Shown here in pieces: positions 18,001 through 25,789 of a DNA stretch of 64,000 bases. The notes below the pieces were generated by a model, which was not told the DNA's origin, ran no database searches, and saw nothing but the letters and a program-made list of their open reading frames with translations. The translations under genes were made by a program, and so were the position numbers. The first letter of the stretch is position 1. Each line of letters opens with the position of its first letter. Origin of the DNA: Treponema sp. Its GTDB lineage: Bacteria > Spirochaetota > Spirochaetia > Treponematales > Treponemataceae. Location of the stretch: positions 1 to 64,000 of the forward strand of contig JAFXSM010000016.1 in assembly GCA_017525605.1 (NCBI GenBank). Direction: 5' to 3'.

Positions 18001-18258
18001 CGTGATGTTCACGACAGGTCTGTCTGACTCCGGGTCAATGTAAATATTGAAAGGACCACCGTAAGCGGTATTTCCGCCCTTATCCTTTGCCGTAACGATG
18101 ATGTTGTACTTTCCCGATTTTTTGGTCGAAAGGTCGAATTCTTCCTGCCAGCTATCCATCTTTTCAACATCGCGAGTTGTGATATCGCGTTTTGCAAAGG
18201 CCTGCGAAGTTGCAAGCAAAACAAAGACAGACGCCAGTGACAAAAATCTTCTGCTCAT
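12040..18258 (-). CDS. Very large exported Ig-repeat protein with C-terminal outer-membrane barrel
   Basis: A 2072-residue surface protein. Residues 1-22 are a signal peptide ending in QAFA. From about 40 to 1890 there is a chain of Ig-like/Big-type domains of ~90-100 residues, each with markers such as IDNTKPDVKILSPE, VDTHAPVVKITSP, SLDNGNSY and DDDGIASVTYKVDGG. The last ~168 residues (about 1905-2072) differ: alternating aromatic/polar strands (LYFDAQFWGATLYSVGAGLS, KLQFQFGQFTQ, EWLSLNLSLGANF) and a final YVF, as in outer-membrane beta barrels. So the barrel probably anchors the Ig stalk on the surface, much like an autotransporter but with Ig passenger. Ribosome site GGAG. A role in adhesion or as a stalk is inference. 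Divergent from the binding-protein gene at 18451. Confidence 0.85.
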   Translation of the reverse strand: MSRRFLSLASVFVLLATSQAFAKRDITTRDVEKMDSWQEEFDLSTKKSGKYNIIVTAKDKGGNTAYGGPFNIYIDPESDRPVVNITNPQPNMRVPGNLNIVGTCIDDDNDGKPKRVWLIFDGDEEHKVLANGTQFWSYYLDTTELDEGPHTIEVYGEDFQVDEGKKEAVGKRVKVTWNLDRRQPVTAVMNHEIGELVSGKVTLSGTVYDGNGIVSLDYSVDGGDEFFPIKLKYDKKADVWNFEIPIDTRKFPDGPAVVWFKAADKMGSKSVYSYLYFIDNTKPDVKILSPEEDEICNGIFGIAGYAKDKIGLSKLSWKFNGESGDFELIPGNPYFYKEVDTRKISGKSCEIEIIAVDTLGNTVSIKKSIALNQDLDKPNLNIEYPAAGEALSGEPNSYYLGGVATDDDGIASVTYKVDGGEEKTVETHGSFYVPLSDTYLNFGKHTVSAYATDIHGIKGDAVSVEFTSKGKAPSFDTNVLYGAKFHPEDNPHFDLTVKSDAALESVKYVVSGGENSSSEENAEVAPESKKLSLSIPLSEAPWGIVQIKVFATDIYGRTSVFRTLVSMKNLTKIETDSPRVVFDDSRILPGEDGNSVIINDKNNPVTGYFLNSTDVGNIKSVAFVPDTRFATVEFKKNVIYINAGNSDGDSAPVKVRVTTDQNKTFDSQTFILKSKMEVDKPTLSLEQSLQVFDLEKLFNEAKAAAEAENDEKYAEEVEKLKAENPEAEIPAKPDVVVPEQTLKFKGKLNSVAAVKTLGYKIYSFGCNYDSAAGNKMTKLSDSAVASEFVSLPVPAGRTPEKEFSFEIPFSSFNDGISVIELVVDNGEKATDAFFVTKVKATGKDAKGKQVAASDPQVRWVDAEEIYCASAYQGTNELSGGFRKFERSSITTAVMKFSASVDFGGKQPVVSNHEVKAVSTAKVFIRKIGDLAFANGMTFVMAKDAADIPVKVEIESKIPVKNVSYKIEGEKVPGGEEKSSGNSIQAVPSGENIYSAEFTIGNQPSRLMRITVNAETDLGTATYSGTVAIVRDMTASKIADSAKVYWNPKNAEYSTADAAWILSDALEFEGFANVYGPVTVSLVGSQSGVSVVTGDYVAPPSETESAEGGAPIDAKAPSVTENPRKIIVKFEKDGLYKNVSVKVKDSVGNECTSAPVNILVDTHAPVVKITSPIYQQWIQNSLKLSAEATDENGIVKTEYSLDKGATWNVFKADGTQVPVSFESAEEGLCTILVRATDKAGKVTVDSVGVQKDVTPPEVKVVIPAPGDIINGENTIAFLAKDKGSLSKSEYSLKTAKVDVEISPMVNTHVGTLDKPLDPAMAFEFTDEAGNSTKISEWEFSVDLESDLPVASINLPEEDAVLTRDFNISGTLIDDDGKSKVSWKLDNGEYEELPVYDNSFSIDVPIKSMTDNEHTVTVFAVDINGVKGKEVTRSFKISLEEPKGQLLTPEITETVRNTIKLTGDATDENGIKMVYVSLDNGNSYDEAIGNYSHEEKKCNWSYEFDTRVIEDGTHVVFIKIVDWYGIEGLYSSLINIDNTAPEIELELPLDDSVSTGNLFFSGQTTDNIKLTELFITIRSLDGKTVATNLAKTNLIPSAIITQVLDISSLADGFYNIELTGRDVADNITRVSRNIRLDKTSPIAKVDLLYPLNGEHVQSVFNIYGTAKCADTVKITALKLYSDGNEIGETTLSDSGYYKFRVDNTLMADGQHKIKVIATLDNGKTIVSNEQYLIYNQYGPWITIDNFTYGDFAIDRPYIRGEAGYVVSEEEKLAAKDKSVSKRKHEERVQELEAKSIDKIQLSLDNGRSWKTLTEKSKWKYRIENEDIAEGFHFLLVRARMNNGEIAVTRCIVQVDSTKPTVKLISPGVGGRYNQALEFSGLSHDDIELKSVELALRKGDKSSYEIPGFIQGLYFDAQFWGATLYSVGAGLSFFDDNVKLQFQFGQFTQAQRDTFTKTTLRYGGNVFGLKLLANVLYIPFRSYLGPDWEWLSLNLSLGANFSHFSDSGSGSDQILSAMLIQLEFPKVTRDRHAKKFRTFSMYTEGQFWFIPSDVSSDEIPTLVPQISLGLRAYVF

Positions 18259-18450
18259 ATTCTCGCTCCGAATTTCTGTTTATTTTGACGTATACATATA
18301 TAAGGAAAATCAATTAAAACAAAAAATAAATTTTCCGTATATAGAGATTTTAGAGATTTTGAAAAATTCTACAATATCCCTATTCTTAACTTTCGGTTTT
18401 AAAAAGTAGAAATTGAAGGTATTCTATAAAAAATAAAAAGGATACATTTC

Positions 18451-20013
18451 ATGAAAAAAAGTCACATAAAATTCGCAGTTGCAGTTACGGTTCTGCTTGC
18501 AACAACTGCAATATTTTTTTCCTGTTCAGGCTCACCCGATGAGAAAACGGAAATAACGATGCTTTTTCTGCCTTCGTCGTCTGAATATCCGCTTCCGCCA
18601 GATGATTGGGATTTTTACAAAGTGATAGAAGACAAACTCGGAATAAAGCTCAAGCTTTTGCGGTTGCCGGAAGGCGAAAACGAGCAGGACGCAATGATAG
18701 AAAAAGCCGCAAAAGAAAACGCGCTCCCCGACATATTCATGGTGAACAACAAGGAGCTTGAGTCGCTCGTAAAGCGCAGGAAAGTCGCGTGCGTCGATGA
18801 AATGTTCGAGATGATGCCAGTCCGCACCGCAAAAATGTATGACGAAAGCGCGAGGGCAAATTCAACATTCGGCGGAAAATGCTACGGGCTCTCGCAGCCG
18901 GGCTCAGTCGCAAAGAACGAAGGGATTCTGATACGCGAGGACTGGCTCACGAAGCTCAATCTGAAAACGCCTGTCACAACGGAAGACTACATCGAAGTGA
19001 TGCGGAAATTCACTTACGGCGACCCCGACGGCAACGGAAAGGACGACACATTCGGATTCGGCGCGTTCATCGAGACGACAGGAACGGAAGAAGGTCTCGG
19101 AAGAAGATTCCAGCCGTTTTTCGGAGCATTCGGAGTTCCGGGAACGTTCAACATGACGGAAAAAGACTTCGGTCTGAACATTCACAAAGAAGGATATTTC
19201 GATGCGCTCGTGTTCATAAAGAGAATGGTTGACGAAGGGCTGATTGTTCCCGAATGGACGACGTTCAAAAAAGAAGATTTCAGGAACGCATGGAAAAACG
19301 GAAGATTCGGCATAATGAGGGAACAGAATGCGGCATGGGGACTCGAAAGCGGATACAAACCGTTCGACGAGAAATTCCCGGAAGGAAACTGGATTGTGAT
19401 AAATCCGCCAAAAGGTCCAAACGGATTCCAGTCCGTCGGAAATTACACTCAGGACTACAAGATTTATGCAATCAGCAAGGAAGCGGAGGAGAACGGCAAA
19501 ATCGAAAAAATCGCCGGGCTTCTTGAACTGATGATGACGAAAGCATACTACTGCGTCGCATACGGGAAAGAGAACGTCAATTTCAGATTCGACGAGAACG
19601 GGAACATCACCCTGAACGGTCTGGAAAATCCAGAGCTTGCATACACAAAGGAAAAAGCCGCTCCGTACATGCAGCTTCGGAATCTAGTATTCTCCAACAG
19701 CGACGCGGAGCTTCTCACACGGTACAAAACCTGGACGAGCAAGAACGGAAAGAAAATCAGCCCGTTCATAATCCTGAAAGACATGCAGTCACGCCCGTGG
19801 ACAGCCACAATCGGAGCAGAAAAACTTCCGCCGCCACCACCGAACCTTAAAAAAATGTATGAAGAGGACATCGTCGATTTCGTTATTGGCAAAAAAACTC
19901 TCAACCGTCAGAATTGGGAAGATTGGCTTTCGGAATTCGACAGAAAAGGTGGAACCGATTGGGAAAAAGAATGTTTCAAATTCGCGAAAGAACACAATCT
20001 TTTGACAAAATAG
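18451..20013 (+). CDS. Lipoprotein solute-binding protein of a sugar-type ABC transporter (family 1, LplA-like)
   Basis: A 520-residue extracellular solute-binding lipoprotein. The signal peptide ends in the lipobox FFSC with C25 as the lipidated cysteine. The mature part resembles the large family 1 binding proteins (LplA/YtcQ type) that accept oligosaccharides: KAAKENALPDIFMVNN, the calcium-like loop DPDGNGKDDTFGFG, IREDWLTKLNL and NGRFGIMREQNAAWG. No permease genes adjoin it. Ribosome site AAGGA, 8 bases from ATG. Its TAG stop (20011-20013) is shared with the outer inverted repeat of the structured elements that follow, so the element sits flush with the gene end. Confidence 0.88.
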   Translation: MKKSHIKFAVAVTVLLATTAIFFSCSGSPDEKTEITMLFLPSSSEYPLPPDDWDFYKVIEDKLGIKLKLLRLPEGENEQDAMIEKAAKENALPDIFMVNNKELESLVKRRKVACVDEMFEMMPVRTAKMYDESARANSTFGGKCYGLSQPGSVAKNEGILIREDWLTKLNLKTPVTTEDYIEVMRKFTYGDPDGNGKDDTFGFGAFIETTGTEEGLGRRFQPFFGAFGVPGTFNMTEKDFGLNIHKEGYFDALVFIKRMVDEGLIVPEWTTFKKEDFRNAWKNGRFGIMREQNAAWGLESGYKPFDEKFPEGNWIVINPPKGPNGFQSVGNYTQDYKIYAISKEAEENGKIEKIAGLLELMMTKAYYCVAYGKENVNFRFDENGNITLNGLENPELAYTKEKAAPYMQLRNLVFSNSDAELLTRYKTWTSKNGKKISPFIILKDMQSRPWTATIGAEKLPPPPPNLKKMYEEDIVDFVIGKKTLNRQNWEDWLSEFDRKGGTDWEKECFKFAKEHNLLTK

Positions 20014-20015
20014 CC

Positions 20016-20178
20016 TGAATGTCGAGTTTCATGCTAAATGTAGGTCAAGTGTACAAGCTTTCGGCGAGAACCCTATCTGAAAAACGGCAGTACCGCTTCG
20101 CGGTGGCTGAGTGTTTTTCAGACAGGAACCTCGCCTACGCTTGTACACTTGCACACAGTTGTAAAAACTCGACCTTTA
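20016..20178. repeat. ~160-bp terminal-inverted-repeat element, subtype 1
   Basis: Ends are TGAATGTCGAGTTT (20016-20029) and AAACTCGACCTTTA (20165-20178), inverted with a few mismatches. Inside, CAAGTGTACAAGC (20046-20058) pairs with GCTTGTACACTTG (20139-20151), GGCGAG with CTCGCC, and ATCTGAAAAAC with GTTTTTCAGA, giving one long hairpin of ~106 bases. No coding potential. It is joined head-to-tail with a second element at 20193-20353; the outermost 20 bases of the pair (20011-20030 and 20339-20358) are perfect inverted copies. Confidence 0.8.
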
Positions 20179-20192
20179 GCCAAAAACAGGAC

Positions 20193-20353
20193 TGAATATC
20201 GAGTTTTTACAACCAAGTTTAAGGAAATATGCGGAATCGGGGTTCCGTGTTTAGAAAACATCTGCACAAGCGAAGCGCGGAAGCCGTTTTCTAAACACGG
20301 GTTCCCGATGGGAGCATATTTCCTTAACATTGACTATTGAAACTCGACATTCA
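20193..20353 (-). repeat. ~160-bp terminal-inverted-repeat element, subtype 2
   Basis: Ends are TGAATATCGAGTTT (20193-20206) and AAACTCGACATTCA (20340-20353). Inside, TTAAGGAAATATGC (20219-20232) pairs with GCATATTTCCTTAA (20314-20327), and the arms continue through ATCGGG-TTCC and GTGTTTAGAAAAC / GTTTTCTAAACAC. The reverse complement matches the copy at 36652-36811 almost along its whole length. GTTGTAAAAACTCGA at 20158-20172 also pairs with 20199-20213, bridging the two tandem elements. Confidence 0.85.
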
Positions 20354-20385
20354 GGCTAAATAAATTTTCTAGGAGTTCAAAAAAA

Positions 20386-21117
20386 ATGAAAAAAATCATC
20401 GCAATCTGCGCATTGCTCACAGCCGCAACATCAGTTTTCTGCGAAACAACGCAAAAGGAAACAGCCGACGTTTACGAAGTCGAAGAACAGAAACAGGAAG
20501 AGAAGAAACTTTCAAAGCGGAAGCAGCGCGAGGAAGAGCGGAAGAGAAGAGAAGCACCGGTGGAACTCGCTTCGTCATCAGTTTTCAGATACAACGGATT
20601 CGAGACGGACGTAAAGCAGGACAACACCGTAATTTTCTACTACCCTGCAACGAAAGAAATCGGATTCACCGCGGAAAGCACAGGCGAGCTGGTTCTCTCA
20701 TTCGGCAAAGTCGCGCAGGAGACGATAAAAGTCGCATTCAACGAGTACAAAGACAAATTCGAGAAGAAAGAGCTGAGCACAAAGAAGAACAAGACATCGC
20801 GCATTTTCGGAAACACAAAGTGCCGCTACATCTACGACACATTCTTCAAGGACACAAAAGCAGAACCGACAGTAAGGCTCGGCTACGTCTTCGTGAAAAA
20901 ATCGCCGTACTTCATGCTCACGGTCGAAGAATCAAAAACGACAATCCGCAACCCAGTAGACCCGGACAGAGACCCAAAAACAAAAAAGCTGAAGATTCTT
21001 TTCAACAAAAACCAAATGCAGGCACTAATCGACCAGTTCGACTACCAGCCGAATACAACACCAAAAACGGAAATAAAAACTGAAGAACAGGCATCTGAAA
21101 CAACAACCGCCGAATAA
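20386..21117 (+). CDS. Exported protein of unknown function
   Basis: A 243-residue protein with an N-terminal signal peptide (about residues 1-19). Residues 25-58 are a highly charged Lys/Glu/Arg-rich stretch (KLSKRKQREEERKRREAP), residues about 62-215 look folded (VFRYNGFETDVKQDNTVIFY, TGELVLSFGKVAQETIKVAF, YVFVKKSPYFMLTVEES), and the tail is Thr/Glu-rich. I do not recognise a family; it may be a treponeme-specific periplasmic protein. Ribosome site AGGAG. Closely followed by a strong terminator, so monocistronic. Confidence 0.7.
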   Translation: MKKIIAICALLTAATSVFCETTQKETADVYEVEEQKQEEKKLSKRKQREEERKRREAPVELASSSVFRYNGFETDVKQDNTVIFYYPATKEIGFTAESTGELVLSFGKVAQETIKVAFNEYKDKFEKKELSTKKNKTSRIFGNTKCRYIYDTFFKDTKAEPTVRLGYVFVKKSPYFMLTVEESKTTIRNPVDPDRDPKTKKLKILFNKNQMQALIDQFDYQPNTTPKTEIKTEEQASETTTAE

Positions 21118-21165
21118 AAAAAGGCGAATCACTGCATGCAACTGAAGTAGTGATTCGCCTTTTTT
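21116..21165. terminator. Strong terminator
   Basis: AAGGCGAATCACT (21121-21133) pairs perfectly with AGTGATTCGCCTT (21149-21161), flanked by A and T runs, so it can act in both directions. Confidence 0.9.
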
Positions 21166-21302
21166 GATATTTTTACAAACCAAAAACAGAAATCTCTTCA
21201 TAAAAATCAAATCAAAAGAATCTTCAAAAACAGACAACAAACAGCAGAAGAAAAATCATAACATGTCCCGGAGATTGACGGAAAAAGCTCCAAGGAAAAT
21301 TT

Positions 21303-22160
21303 ATGGTAAAATTCAATTTTGAAACCGCTCCACAAGAGTGGTACTGCCAAGGAAGAAATGGCTGCATCTTATTCTCACTTCTAAACGGCGGTTACATTCT
21401 GCCGTATGTAATCGATTCGGACTTGAAACGTATATTCCCTAAAAACATTGACATCAAAAACATTCCTCTAGAAGATCAAGTTCTATATGACCTTAAAGCA
21501 ATAACGCTTTGGGCTCTGATAACTGGATATTACCCTTTTGAACATAAGGAATCATTCTATACGATTTACACGGCATTCATGAAACTGCGCAATAACAGGG
21601 AAAAAATCGCCCCCGACAAATACAAAAAGAAAGTTCTGAATTATGCGAAAAAAATAAAGGATTTCTGCGATTTTTTCGCGAACCATGACGGAATGTCGCT
21701 GAACAACGGAACATGGAATGCAGGAAATCACCTGCGACTTACGGCGGAAACATTCGCGACACTTGAAGATTTACCGTACAAGACACTTCTCTGCATTAAA
21801 GGATGCCATTGGGTCGTATATTTAGGAGCTTATGACGAAGACAGCATAATCGTGCTCGACCCAAAAATCCACGACGGATACAACAGAATACCGATAACAG
21901 AACTAACTGGGCAAAAAATCATAAAGCCGAAGAACGTCTACTGTGATGCAAGAATACAAGACATATTCAGTTTTTTTTCTTCAAACCCGAGGGATATGCT
22001 CGACAGCCTACGGCGCAGGGAATTCTCAGTAAAGATGGCAGAAATAATAAAACGCCTTGACGAAATCAGCTTCACCGAACACGATTACAACAGATACCTA
22101 AAGCTGTCTAGAGGATTCCTCGAGAGCCTCGACAAGGAACACTACAGATATGAATTCTGA
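21303..22160 (+). CDS. Possible papain-like (C39-like) cysteine peptidase fold protein
   Basis: A 285-residue protein without signal peptide or membrane segment. Three spots suggest a C39-like papain fold: an N-terminal cysteine in QGRNGCILFSLLNGGY (C21), a histidine in KGCHWVVYLGAYDEDS (H169) and an aspartate in IIVLDPKIH (D186). The CHWVV-(x)n-VLDP pattern is typical of the His/Asp half of such peptidases. The middle (about 60-130) is helical. The catalytic assignment is inference; no substrate such as a double-glycine leader peptide is visible nearby. Ribosome site AAGGA 8 bases before ATG. Its last 11 bases overlap a small acidic gene, so both are probably one unit. Confidence 0.6.
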   Translation: MVKFNFETAPQEWYCQGRNGCILFSLLNGGYILPYVIDSDLKRIFPKNIDIKNIPLEDQVLYDLKAITLWALITGYYPFEHKESFYTIYTAFMKLRNNREKIAPDKYKKKVLNYAKKIKDFCDFFANHDGMSLNNGTWNAGNHLRLTAETFATLEDLPYKTLLCIKGCHWVVYLGAYDEDSIIVLDPKIHDGYNRIPITELTGQKIIKPKNVYCDARIQDIFSFFSSNPRDMLDSLRRREFSVKMAEIIKRLDEISFTEHDYNRYLKLSRGFLESLDKEHYRYEF

Positions 22161-22326
22161 ACTTAGGGAACTTCTCATCGAGCTTCTGAAAAGGGGCGAT
22201 GAAATCTGCGACAATGATTGTTTCTATCTCACGGAATACGAGCGTCTCATCAAAATGCTCGATGAAATTCTAGCGAACGACCCCGACTACGAGCCGATTG
22301 AAATTTCTCTCGACGAGGAATTCTAA
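22150..22326 (+). CDS. Small acidic protein overlapping the C39-like gene
   Basis: Fifty-eight codons, starting at an ATG inside the last codons of the upstream gene (11-base overlap). The product starts MNSELRELLIELLKRGDEIC and ends DYEPIEISLDEEF; it is strongly acidic and probably two helices. The overlap and native codon use suggest a genuine, translationally coupled gene. An inhibitor or partner of the upstream protein is conceivable, but only from the arrangement. Confidence 0.6.
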   Translation: MNSELRELLIELLKRGDEICDNDCFYLTEYERLIKMLDEILANDPDYEPIEISLDEEF

Positions 22327-22348
22327 AACGGCTCGTAATTCAGAAAAA

Positions 22349-22390
22349 CCTGTTCGGAAAAATCAGTTTCCGAACAGGTCTAATTTTTTA
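22349..22390. terminator. Convergent terminator between the small acidic gene and thrS
   Basis: CCTGTTCGGAAA (22349-22360) and TTTCCGAACAGG (22367-22378) with a 6-base loop; a T run follows on the plus strand and A residues precede it, so it can stop both convergent transcripts. Confidence 0.85.
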
Positions 22391-22400
22391 CACCAAAAAA

Positions 22401-24164
22401 CTACAGCGTAGTCTTATGATTCTTGACGTTCTCTGTCAGGTATGACTTGAATTCGTCAAGTGTCATTGTCTTCTGCTGCAAACCGGAGTCGGCTCTGAAA
22501 CGGACGTTCACGGAGTTCGACTCTTTTTCTTTTGCGCCGACAACGAGGATGTACGGAGTTTTGTGCTCGCTCGTGATGTACTTGATGTTGCTCTTCATGT
22601 TGTCGCCGTTCGTGTAAGCCTCAGCCCTGAAACCAAGCTCGCGCAACTCAGAAGCGACTTTCTCCGCGTAGTCGTTGAAATCCTCGCCGACAGGAACGAT
22701 TGCAGCCTGCTCAAAGTGGAGCCACGGCGGCATTGCACCTGCAAAGTTTTCAATCAAGATTCCGAGGAAGCGTTCGAGAGAACCGAGAACGGCACGGTGG
22801 AGCATGACAGGGTGATGCTTCTGGTTGTCCGCGCCGATGTATGTCGCGTCGAGCCTTTCTGCGGACGGAAGCTGGAAGTCAGCCTGAATCGTTCCGCACT
22901 GCCATTCGCGTCCGAGGCAGTCAAAAAGCTTGAACTCAAGTTTCGGGCCGTAGAATGCGCCCTCGCCCGGCTGAATCTCGTATTCAAGACCGGCTTCGTG
23001 ACAAGCGTCAGCAAGTGCTTTTTCGGCGCGCTCCCATGTTTCAAGGTCGCCAACGTGGTCTTCCGGCATCGTAGAGAATTTGACAGTCAAATCATCGAAG
23101 CCGAAGTCATGGTAAACGGATTTGAGGAGCTTGCAGAATTTTGCGACTTCCGGCGCAACCTGGTCCTCTGTACAAATGATGTGCGCGTCGTCCTGAACAA
23201 AGCCGCGAACACGCATGATTCCGTGCAAAGTTCCGCTAGGCTCGTTTCGAACATCGTGGCCGAATTCAGCAAGTCGGAGCGGCAACTCCTTGTAAGAGCG
23301 TGCCTTCGACTTGAAGATTTCAAGTGCGCCAGGGCAGTTCATCGGCTTGATTGCGAAAGTCCTGTTCTCAGACTCAGTGATGAACATATTCTTCTGGTAA
23401 TGTCCCCAGTGTCCTGAGCGTTCCCAGAGCGATTTCGGCATGATTGCAGGAGTGTTCACCTCTTTGTATCCGTCGGCAATTACTCTTCTTCTCATGTAAT
23501 CCTGAATCGTCGTGTACATTGCCCATCCGTTCGGATGCCAGAAAATCTGACCTGGGTCTTCCGGGTCAATGTGGAACAAATCGAGCTGAACGCCGAGCTT
23601 TCTGTGGTCGCGCTTCTCCGCTTCCTCAAGCATCTTGAGGTAATCTTTCAAATCGTTCGGCTTTGCGAAGCAGTATGTGTAGATGCGGACGAGCTGCGGT
23701 CTTTTCACGTCGCCTCTCCAGTATGCGCCCGCCATCTTTGCGATTTTGAATGCCTGCTGGTTGATTTCTTTCGTTGTCGCAACGTGAGGTCCGCGGCACA
23801 AATCGATGAAATCGTCCTGCTGATAAGTCGTGATGACAGAATCTGCCGGCAAATCGTTTATCAGTTCGACCTTGTAAGGCTGGTCTGCAAAAAGCTTGAG
23901 TGCTTCCTCTTTCGAAACTTCCGTTCTTTTGAATTCGAAATTTCCAGAGAGAATCTTCCTCATCTCTTTTTCGATTGCAGGGAAATCATCTTCGGTAGGT
24001 TTGGTTCCGGTTGTGGTCTGGGTAAAATCAAAGTCGTAGTAAAATCCGTTGTCAACTGCTGGACCGATTGCGAATTTCGTTCCAGGGAAAAGGTGCATGA
24101 TTGCTTCTGCCATGACATGAGCGCAACTGTGGCGCACAATCTGAAGCTGTTCATTTTCTGCCAT
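22401..24164 (-). CDS. thrS: Threonyl-tRNA synthetase
   Basis: A 587-residue class II synthetase that charges tRNA-Thr. It begins directly at the editing (SAD) domain: [19 protein letters not shown] and [10 protein letters not shown] carry the editing-site His/Cys residues. The catalytic core includes motif 2 ([13 protein letters not shown]) with the zinc cysteine in [12 protein letters not shown], and motif 3 [17 protein letters not shown]; the anticodon-binding domain is at the C-terminus (about 480-580). The usual ~60-residue N-terminal TGS domain is absent, which makes it shorter than the ~640-residue bacterial type. Ribosome site GGAG. Confidence 0.97.
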   Translation of the reverse strand: MAENEQLQIVRHSCAHVMAEAIMHLFPGTKFAIGPAVDNGFYYDFDFTQTTTGTKPTEDDFPAIEKEMRKILSGNFEFKRTEVSKEEALKLFADQPYKVELINDLPADSVITTYQQDDFIDLCRGPHVATTKEINQQAFKIAKMAGAYWRGDVKRPQLVRIYTYCFAKPNDLKDYLKMLEEAEKRDHRKLGVQLDLFHIDPEDPGQIFWHPNGWAMYTTIQDYMRRRVIADGYKEVNTPAIMPKSLWERSGHWGHYQKNMFITESENRTFAIKPMNCPGALEIFKSKARSYKELPLRLAEFGHDVRNEPSGTLHGIMRVRGFVQDDAHIICTEDQVAPEVAKFCKLLKSVYHDFGFDDLTVKFSTMPEDHVGDLETWERAEKALADACHEAGLEYEIQPGEGAFYGPKLEFKLFDCLGREWQCGTIQADFQLPSAERLDATYIGADNQKHHPVMLHRAVLGSLERFLGILIENFAGAMPPWLHFEQAAIVPVGEDFNDYAEKVASELRELGFRAEAYTNGDNMKSNIKYITSEHKTPYILVVGAKEKESNSVNVRFRADSGLQQKTMTLDEFKSYLTENVKNHKTTL

Positions 24165-24337
24165 TTTTTTTTCTCCAAGAAAATAAGATAATGCTTTCTA
24201 TTCTATGGATTTGCATTAAAACTCTCAATTCTTACAGGAAAACGGAGAGGATATTTTTCGATTTTGCGGAATTAGGTTTTCAAAATTCAGTATTTTCGCA
24301 CTTACATTTCATTTTGATTTTTCCGATATTTTATAGT

Positions 24338-25753
24338 ATGGAAAACACAGGAAATTTTACAGCCACACTGATTCCTCTTTTGGATGAAAAAGCAAAATGG
24401 TACGACACGGAAGGCTTACCAAAACTGCTAGAAAGTTACAGACTTCTCCACACGTGTGTAAAGACACTGTTTGATTTTCTCGTAAAAAAATCCCTCATCA
24501 CCCCGGATCCTTACAAACTCGACAAAAAAATCAACGACATCAAGGCACCGGATTCGCAGCAGTTCGTGGAAAGCGAGCGTTCGACAATCATCGGACAGAG
24601 ATTTTCGGATTATGAGAGCATGCTCGACTTTCTCTGCAACTATTACAAATTCTCAACATCGCACCTGAACCTCACGAACATAAAGAAGCTCCTTGAGCTG
24701 AACAATGCGTTCCATTGGGCGAATTTCACGATAAACAACAGCAAGACGAACACGAGGGTTCTTGCGAACATCGTCTCGGAAGGAAGGCAGAACAGCGACG
24801 CTCTCACGTCGAGCATGATTGGAGACAGCCTTTCGAAAGCGTCAAAGGCGATGAACGACATCAACGCGATTCTCAAGGACTATCTGGAATTCAGGAAGGA
24901 ATTCTACAAAGGTCAAATCAGGCGCAACGTCTTCACGCAGTCAGGATTCAGCGCGGAAAAGGCATTTTCTTCGCCAAGCGAAGAAATGGTGCAAATAAAG
25001 AAGAATTTCAGCGCGGGAATGGGAAAAGCCTCTTTCATTTCGGAGCTGATTGACGAAATCATCCAGGAAGACCAGGGCGAAAACAAAGAGGCCGCGCAGA
25101 GCAAAGTCCTTGCGAAGATGAAAATCACGTCGTCGAGCAAGGCGGCAAAGCAGGAAGAGAAAGTTGACACGAAGGCACTTCTCATAGAGGCATTGCAGGT
25201 TCTCGGAGGACTTCCGAGCGTCCTTCAGGTCATACTCGAAAAAGTGAAGACGAACCACGACCTTCTCGAAGGAATGAACAATTCCCTCTTCGAAAAATTC
25301 AAGAAGGCACTCCGCAAGGCATTCAACCTTGAGGAACCGCCACTCTACTACCCTATCATCATCGTGGAGCAGGGAACGGGAGCAAAGAAGCACGAAAAGA
25401 TAAATTACAACCAGTTCGTCGCCGACATTGCCACAAAATCAAAGCGATATCTCATCTTCTCGCAGAAAAAAGCTGCCGGCTACGGAAAAATAATGACGAT
25501 GACGGAAGCAAAGCTTTTCGACTTCCTTTCGGCTCAGATTACCGACTGCAACAGGCTTCTCGTTCTCCTGAACGCGCTTGACGACTTTTTCAAGGCGGCC
25601 GCACCGGCGCAGTACAAATCGAGAATCAAGGGTCTGAAAATCGACATAACGAACATGAAAAACCTTGTCGTGAAGACGAACCAGCGCAGAGCCGAATACG
25701 CAAACTACGTCGAAGAAATCGAGCAGATGAAAAGGCTCGGCATAAACGTCTAA
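24338..25753 (+). CDS. Conserved-looking protein of unknown function
   Basis: Starting at the ATG at 24338 the product has 471 residues (MENTGNFTATLIPLLDEKAK). It is cytoplasmic, mostly helical and charged, with possible coiled coil around 180-330 and a small globular C-terminal part (LYYPIIIVEQGTGAKKHEKI). I do not recognise it. The frame is open further upstream to 24191, but that part is AT-rich and not protein-like. There is no ribosome site before 24338; TTTTATAG ends just 1 base ahead of the ATG, so the mRNA may be leaderless. Divergent from thrS. Confidence 0.7.
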   Translation: MENTGNFTATLIPLLDEKAKWYDTEGLPKLLESYRLLHTCVKTLFDFLVKKSLITPDPYKLDKKINDIKAPDSQQFVESERSTIIGQRFSDYESMLDFLCNYYKFSTSHLNLTNIKKLLELNNAFHWANFTINNSKTNTRVLANIVSEGRQNSDALTSSMIGDSLSKASKAMNDINAILKDYLEFRKEFYKGQIRRNVFTQSGFSAEKAFSSPSEEMVQIKKNFSAGMGKASFISELIDEIIQEDQGENKEAAQSKVLAKMKITSSSKAAKQEEKVDTKALLIEALQVLGGLPSVLQVILEKVKTNHDLLEGMNNSLFEKFKKALRKAFNLEEPPLYYPIIIVEQGTGAKKHEKINYNQFVADIATKSKRYLIFSQKKAAGYGKIMTMTEAKLFDFLSAQITDCNRLLVLLNALDDFFKAAAPAQYKSRIKGLKIDITNMKNLVVKTNQRRAEYANYVEEIEQMKRLGINV

Positions 25754-25789
25754 TCTGATTCTTTTCGATATATTCAGTTACAAAAATAC

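Noticed and set aside
20118-20330. 70-codon minus-strand frame similar in sequence to a plus-strand frame at 36671-36823
   Set aside because: The similarity comes from the ~160-bp inverted-repeat element, not from a conserved protein; neither copy has a ribosome site.
22563-23417. 284-codon plus-strand frame opposite thrS
   Set aside because: Antisense shadow of a certain thrS; no protein-like features.
24191-24337. N-terminal extension of the unknown gene to 24191
   Set aside because: The extra codons are AT-rich, hydrophobic and Phe/Ile-heavy, unlike the rest, and lie in the divergent promoter region of thrS.
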